From positions 1-50,098 of the forward strand of contig JAETRU010000030.1 in NCBI GenBank assembly GCA_021769965.1: a stretch of DNA of 50,098 bases, given 5' to 3'. Of this stretch, positions 46,465 to 50,098 are shown in pieces; within the stretch, counting starts at the first letter, position 1, and every line of letters starts with the position of its first letter. The notes under the pieces were generated by a model that worked only from the letters and a program-made list of their open reading frames with translations, had not been told where the DNA came from and ran no database searches. The stretch comes from Eubacterium sp. Its GTDB lineage: Bacteria > Bacillota > Clostridia > Peptostreptococcales > Anaerovoracaceae. The position numbers were made by a program, and so were the translations under genes.

Positions 46465-47067
46465 CTACAGTTCTCTGCGGCCCTCCATGGCCTTCAGCAG
46501 TGTGACCTCATCAGCATACTCCAAGTCGCCGCCGACAGGGATCCCGTTGGCTATGCGGCTGACTTTTATGCCGGAGGGTTTGATCAGCCTGGCTATATAC
46601 ATGGCTGTAGCCTCTCCTTCAATGTTGGGATTGGTTGCCAGGATCAGCTCATTGACACCGGGGTTTTCCTGCAGGCGGACGATAAGCTGCTTCAGGTTGA
46701 TATCTTCAGGGCCGATGCCGTCCATAGGCGAGATCGCGCCGTGAAGTACGTGATACTGACCGTCAAACTCCTTGATGCGCTCCATCGCCATCACGTCCCT
46801 CGGGCTCTCTACAACGCAGATAACGTCTTTTCGGCGGCTGTTGTCGCTGCAGATCGCGCAGGGATCCTGATCTGTCAGATTTCCGCAGATTGAGCAGTAG
46901 CGCATATTTTCTTTGGCCTCTGTAATGGCGTATGCCAACGCCTGCGCTTCTTTGTCCGGTAATGAAAGAATATGGAAGGCCAGTCTCTGGGCTGTTTTAC
47001 CGCCGATGCCCGGCAGCTTGGACAGTTCGTTGATCAGCCGTCCTAATGGTCTGGGATACTGTTTCAT
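46465..47067 (-). CDS. recR: Recombination mediator RecR
   Basis: 200 residues, full length. RecR with RecO/RecF loads RecA at gaps. The helix-hairpin-helix [20 protein letters not shown] is followed by a zinc finger ([16 protein letters not shown]), the Toprim domain ([37 protein letters not shown]) and the C-terminal [24 protein letters not shown]. It follows ybaB by 10 bp and is in the dnaX-ybaB-recR operon. Confidence 0.97.
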   Translation of the reverse strand: MKQYPRPLGRLINELSKLPGIGGKTAQRLAFHILSLPDKEAQALAYAITEAKENMRYCSICGNLTDQDPCAICSDNSRRKDVICVVESPRDVMAMERIKEFDGQYHVLHGAISPMDGIGPEDINLKQLIVRLQENPGVNELILATNPNIEGEATAMYIARLIKPSGIKVSRIANGIPVGGDLEYADEVTLLKAMEGRREL

Positions 47068-47077
47068 ATTCCGCTTC

Positions 47078-47434
47078 CTACACCAGTCCCGGAATGTTGA
47101 GGCCTCCGGTCAGTTTTCCCATTTCCGCGTTGGAAATGTCGTCTATCTGGCGCATTGCCTCGTTGACAGCGGCTACGACCAGATCCTGCAGCATCTCTAC
47201 ATCATCAGGATCTACCACGTCTTTATCGATACACAGCGCCACGATCTCTTTTTTTCCATTGACTGTAACGCTGACCGCGCCGCCGCCGGAGGTGGTGGTG
47301 ATCTCTTTTTCTTCAAGCTCTGCCTGCATCTGCTCCATCTGGCGCTGCATTGCCTGCATCTGTTGCAGCTGTTTCTGCATATTTCCCGCGCCTGGCGCCT
47401 TTGGCCTTTTACCTGCTCTCATACCTTTTCCCAT
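47078..47434 (-). CDS. ybaB: YbaB/EbfC family nucleoid-associated protein
   Basis: 118 residues. A basic N-terminus is followed by a long helix ([27 protein letters not shown]), then the conserved strand [46 protein letters not shown]. It forms a dimer that binds DNA. Its place between dnaX and recR is the standard bacterial order, and the tail of variable glycine-rich residues is typical. Confidence 0.95.
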   Translation of the reverse strand: MGKGMRAGKRPKAPGAGNMQKQLQQMQAMQRQMEQMQAELEEKEITTTSGGGAVSVTVNGKKEIVALCIDKDVVDPDDVEMLQDLVVAAVNEAMRQIDDISNAEMGKLTGGLNIPGLV

Positions 47435-47477
47435 ATCTTTTTTCCTCGCTTTCTATTATATATGTTCAGTTTGGTTT

Positions 47478-49292
47478 TTATTCTATACGGACCTTTACGC
47501 CCAGTTCCTGTCCGACCCGGGCTGCCAGTTCTTCCATCTCCTGATCCGGCGCCGCGATGTCTTCCTGCTGCTCCTCGGAACGGATGAGCATCTTCAGTTT
47601 CCTGCCGATGACATGTTCCATCAGCTGGCAGATCTGGTTCTGGTTATCTTTCAGATAGGTATTGACGAAATCCCCGTGGGTAATGACAATAAACTCTGTC
47701 TCATTGATTCCCGCCAGGGTCGTCCCTGTCCGTATAAGATTAAAGCTTCCTTTTATATCCTCAGCCTCTTCAAAGACTCTCTGCCAGATCTCATCCAGAT
47801 CATATGCTGTCTGAGGTCTTCGCTGCGGCGGCGGGCTCTGCGGCGATGGATCTGATGGACCCGGATCTGCCTGCTGCCGGTGATCTGGCTGATTTTCAAA
47901 GGCTGGCTGGCTCTGCATACCCTGCCGGCCCTGCATGCCCGGCTGATGCTGATTCTGTAAAGCTGCCGGTTCTGCTGCCCATGGCGGAACAGCCGCGGCG
48001 TCTGCCGGAGCAGACGGACTCATGACGGACGCCCTTTGATCGGTCCGGGCCGGTCTGACAGGTACAACTGCCTGTCTCGGAGGGCGCGTCTGACTGTTTG
48101 CGGATCCTGCTGCCGCGGGGCGTGTTTCGGACAGTCCAGCAGCGATGGTGACAATGGCCAGCTCCAGCAATATCCTCGGCTGGGTGGAATAGCGGGCATC
48201 GCCTATGGTCTTTGACAGGGTGATGATGCCGCTGTTGATCTCATCCAGGGATATCTGGCTGCTCTGGCTGCGGAGTTTTTCTATGTTCTCGGTGGACATG
48301 TTGAGCATGTCTTCGGCGTTTTTAATGTATTTTGTGATCAGCAGGCTGCGGTAATGGCTCATCCAGTCTTTCATCAGCTGTTTGACATCTTTACCTTCCT
48401 GAAGGGCCTGATCCAGCAGCACCAGCGCTCCCGCCACGTCGTGCAAGGCCACCTTTTCTGTAAGATCGATGAAAAACTCTTCGGACACGGTTCCCAGAAA
48501 ATCCAGTATGATATCCCGATCCAGCTTTTTATCTCCCGCGGACAGGCACTGATCGAGAATGCTGAGCCCGTCTCTGACGGAACCGTCCGCGTTGGCGGCC
48601 AGCAGCCTGAGGGCGCTTTCGGTGATCTCTACGCCTTTTTCTCTGCAGATGCGGCCCATATGCTCGATGAGCACCGGCTCTGGTACCCGTTTGAAATCCA
48701 GACGCATGCATCGGGACAGAATGGTCTGAGGCAGCTTCTGCGGATCCGTGGTCGCCAGAATGAACATGACGTTTTCCGGCGGTTCTTCCAGCGTCTTTAA
48801 AAGGGCATTGAAGGCGCCGGCAGACAGCATGTGGACCTCATCTATAATGTAGACTTTTTTGCGGCCGACGGCCGGCGGATACTTGACGCTTTCTCTCAGT
48901 TCCCGGATATTGTCCACGCCGTTGTTGGAGGCAGCGTCGATCTCGATAACATCCATGAAGGTTCCGTTCTTAATGGCCATGCAGTTGGCGCAATGGCCGC
49001 ATGGAGGGGTCTGCGGCGAACCGGCAGTCTGCGCAGCCTGCTGACCTTCCGGCTGATCTTCCGGCCGGCCGCCGGATCCGGAAAGCATGGCGTCTGCCTC
49101 CAGACAGTTGACTGCCTTTGCCAGGATCCTGGCCGTGGTGGTCTTTCCTGTACCTCTGGTCCCGCAGAAAAGATAAGCGTGACTGACCGTACCAGTCTGT
49201 ATCTGGTGTTTTAAAATTCTAACGATATGGTCCTGTCCGATGATCTCATCAAAGACCTCCGGTCTCGCAGCCCGGTACAAAGCTGTATACAT
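47478..49292 (-). CDS. dnaX: DNA polymerase III subunit gamma/tau
   Basis: 604 residues from the ATG at 49292 (MYTALYRAARPEVFDEIIGQ), preferred because AAGGAGG lies 6 bp upstream; a start at 49349 has none. The AAA+ clamp-loader domain has GTRGTGKTTTARILAKAVNC (Walker A), a zinc-binding segment ending CGHCANC, EIDAASNNGVDNIRELRE, VYIIDEVHMLS and the sensor ILATTDPQKLPQTILSRC. A Gln/Pro-rich linker (about 410-490) leads to the tau C-terminus. The first zinc cysteine is separated from CGHC by an unusually long stretch of 34 residues. Confidence 0.96.
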   Translation of the reverse strand: MYTALYRAARPEVFDEIIGQDHIVRILKHQIQTGTVSHAYLFCGTRGTGKTTTARILAKAVNCLEADAMLSGSGGRPEDQPEGQQAAQTAGSPQTPPCGHCANCMAIKNGTFMDVIEIDAASNNGVDNIRELRESVKYPPAVGRKKVYIIDEVHMLSAGAFNALLKTLEEPPENVMFILATTDPQKLPQTILSRCMRLDFKRVPEPVLIEHMGRICREKGVEITESALRLLAANADGSVRDGLSILDQCLSAGDKKLDRDIILDFLGTVSEEFFIDLTEKVALHDVAGALVLLDQALQEGKDVKQLMKDWMSHYRSLLITKYIKNAEDMLNMSTENIEKLRSQSSQISLDEINSGIITLSKTIGDARYSTQPRILLELAIVTIAAGLSETRPAAAGSANSQTRPPRQAVVPVRPARTDQRASVMSPSAPADAAAVPPWAAEPAALQNQHQPGMQGRQGMQSQPAFENQPDHRQQADPGPSDPSPQSPPPQRRPQTAYDLDEIWQRVFEEAEDIKGSFNLIRTGTTLAGINETEFIVITHGDFVNTYLKDNQNQICQLMEHVIGRKLKMLIRSEEQQEDIAAPDQEMEELAARVGQELGVKVRIE

Positions 49293-49433
49293 GTTCTGCC
49301 TCCTTGCCTCTGCGGCTTTTCTGCCTCTCTTTGCAAAAATATCTGTCAAATCAGACGTATCCGAATCAGAGAGCTTATCTTATGCGCAATCGCGCAACTG
49401 TGCAACTGTGCAATGCCTGTGCAATGCCTGTGC

Positions 49434-49699
49434 GCGCCACTTTTGGATAAAAAAATCAAACTTACGGCGTGCAGTGCTTCCGACGCGCCGCTTTTGTCCC
49501 CGCAAACCGCCGCTTATGGCGCGCATACCCTTTATCTATGCTGCCAAACGCCTGAAAAGACGATTCCGGCAGCCAGGATCAGCCCGATTCCGCATGCGGC
49601 CGCCTTTTATGCGCAATATAAATGCGAAATTGATACAAAAAGTGGCGTATCTCAAGTCAGGCGCGCCGTAATGTTACTAAAATCTCCAAAAAGTGGCGC
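49434..49699. repeat. Short repeats in the ffs-dnaX gap (51-bp spacing)
   Basis: GCGCCACTTTTGG at 49434 and GCGCCGCTTTTGT at 49485 are 51 bp apart. In inverse orientation CAAAAAGTGGCG lies at 49636 and again from 49687, also 51 bp apart. Upstream, GTGCAACT and GTGCAATGCCT are each doubled. The gap from 49293 to 49754 contains no convincing gene. Confidence 0.5.
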
Positions 49700-49754
49700 A
49701 GTTGATTTCTGCCTGCTGATCTGTCGAGTCTCAAAATCTGCCGCTTCTGTCTGC

Positions 49755-49932
49755 AAAAAAGAAATTGTCCTTTTATAGCTCCGCAGGCTAGGAGAAGGCT
49801 GATCTGCGGCACATAAGAACTTCCGCTTATTGCTGCTTCCTTCCGGACCTGACAAGGTTCACGGCATCCCATTGCGCAGGACCCAAACCAAACCAGGCGA
49901 AGCTATAAAAGGACAATTTTCAATTCATCGTA
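49755..49932 (-). ncRNA. ffs: Signal recognition particle RNA (small type)
   Basis: The conserved apical domain is clear on the minus strand: GCCGUGAACCUUGUCAGG, UCCGGAAGGAAGCAGC and AAUAAGCGG (about 49810-49875). It binds Ffh and FtsY and directs membrane proteins. The hairpin is extended by a perfect 19-bp helix at the base (49762-49780 with 49901-49919), which is followed by six U (49760-49755) and so also acts as the terminator. The transcript is about 170-178 nt from the promoter at 49939-49967. The Alu domain of the long Bacillus-type RNA is not seen. Confidence 0.9.
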
Positions 49933-49938
49933 CATTCT

Positions 49939-49967
49939 ATTATATTGTTTTTGCGGGGAAATGTCAA
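49939..49967 (-). promoter_or_regulatory. Consensus promoter of ffs
   Basis: Minus-strand TTGACA (49962-49967) and TATAAT (49939-49944) with a 17-bp spacer, a perfect vegetative promoter suitable for a stable RNA. Confidence 0.88.
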
Positions 49968-49983
49968 ATTGTATTTTTGTGAG

Positions 49984-50098
49984 GGTCGTGTCAAGTTGTT
50001 GTGGAGTTTTTTGTTGACAACTCCAATGTATTTTTAACAGAACAAAGTATTCCTTGCCTGCCCCAAGTCGTGGATCAGGGTCTGCGTCCCGCTTGCTC
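49984..50098 (-). repeat. Terminal inverted repeat, right copy (end of an insertion sequence)
   Basis: Exact reverse complement of 1-115, with the transposase-like C-terminal tail on the minus strand at 50034-50096. The tip lies only 17 bp upstream of the ffs -35 box, so an element inserted here would sit right behind the SRP RNA promoter. Confidence 0.6.

Overview
The window looks like a chromosomal contig from an anaerobic, probably spore-forming Clostridia (Bacillota) species. This rests on a pyruvate:ferredoxin oxidoreductase, a BofA/DUF2508/RecR/YbaB/DnaX block next to an SRP RNA, Gram-positive Shine-Dalgarno sequences before almost every gene, and a sodium-oriented transport set (NhaC plus three sodium:neurotransmitter-symporter family carriers). 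A family such as Anaerovoracaceae (Clostridiales Family XIII) would fit; that is inference. No tRNA or rRNA gene was seen.

Layout. 1-115 and 49984-50098 are the same sequence in opposite orientation, apparently one end of an insertion sequence, so the contig stops inside copies of a repeat. 120-1805 carries a MATE efflux gene behind a consensus promoter and two terminator-like hairpins. 1804-16354 is a genomic island at the 3' end of ssrA (tmRNA, 16336-16695, minus strand). The ssrA 3' end recurs at 16100 and 1804, and the last two copies each start a structured repeat of about 230 bp. The island holds an integrase remnant cut by an IS66 element, a FeoA-FeoB iron transporter, a cold-shock protein, a five-gene signalling operon (two secreted Big_2-like proteins, a degenerate 7TM sensor, a soluble histidine kinase, a LuxR-type regulator) and an AbiEi/AbiEii toxin-antitoxin pair with operator-like dyads. 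The hairpin just beyond the distal copy (1757-1800) looks like the native ssrA terminator, displaced about 14.5 kb by the insertion.

From 16.7 kb on the content is mostly core. It runs: ssrA promoter, a tandem hairpin array, smpB, three tandem type I signal peptidases, a pseudouridine synthase, small uncharacterised genes, class II fructose-bisphosphate aldolase, a membrane LuxR regulator, nhaC, a second hairpin array, a duplicated-domain lipoprotein, an unknown gene, nicotinate phosphoribosyltransferase, uvrB-uvrA, ybaK-like and yitT-like genes, three NSS transporters each with its own promoter and terminator, a transglutaminase-like protein, PFOR, bofA, an inverted DUF2508 gene, recR, ybaB, dnaX and ffs.

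The most unusual signal is a pair of arrays (16765-17118 and 25567-25731) built from 39-bp elements with conserved inverted arms, separated by 24-bp spacers (exact 63-bp period). Interiors and spacers differ between the loci while lengths and arms are kept. A third locus (4800-4893) has 40-bp hairpins with a related arm skeleton. I know no named family matching this.
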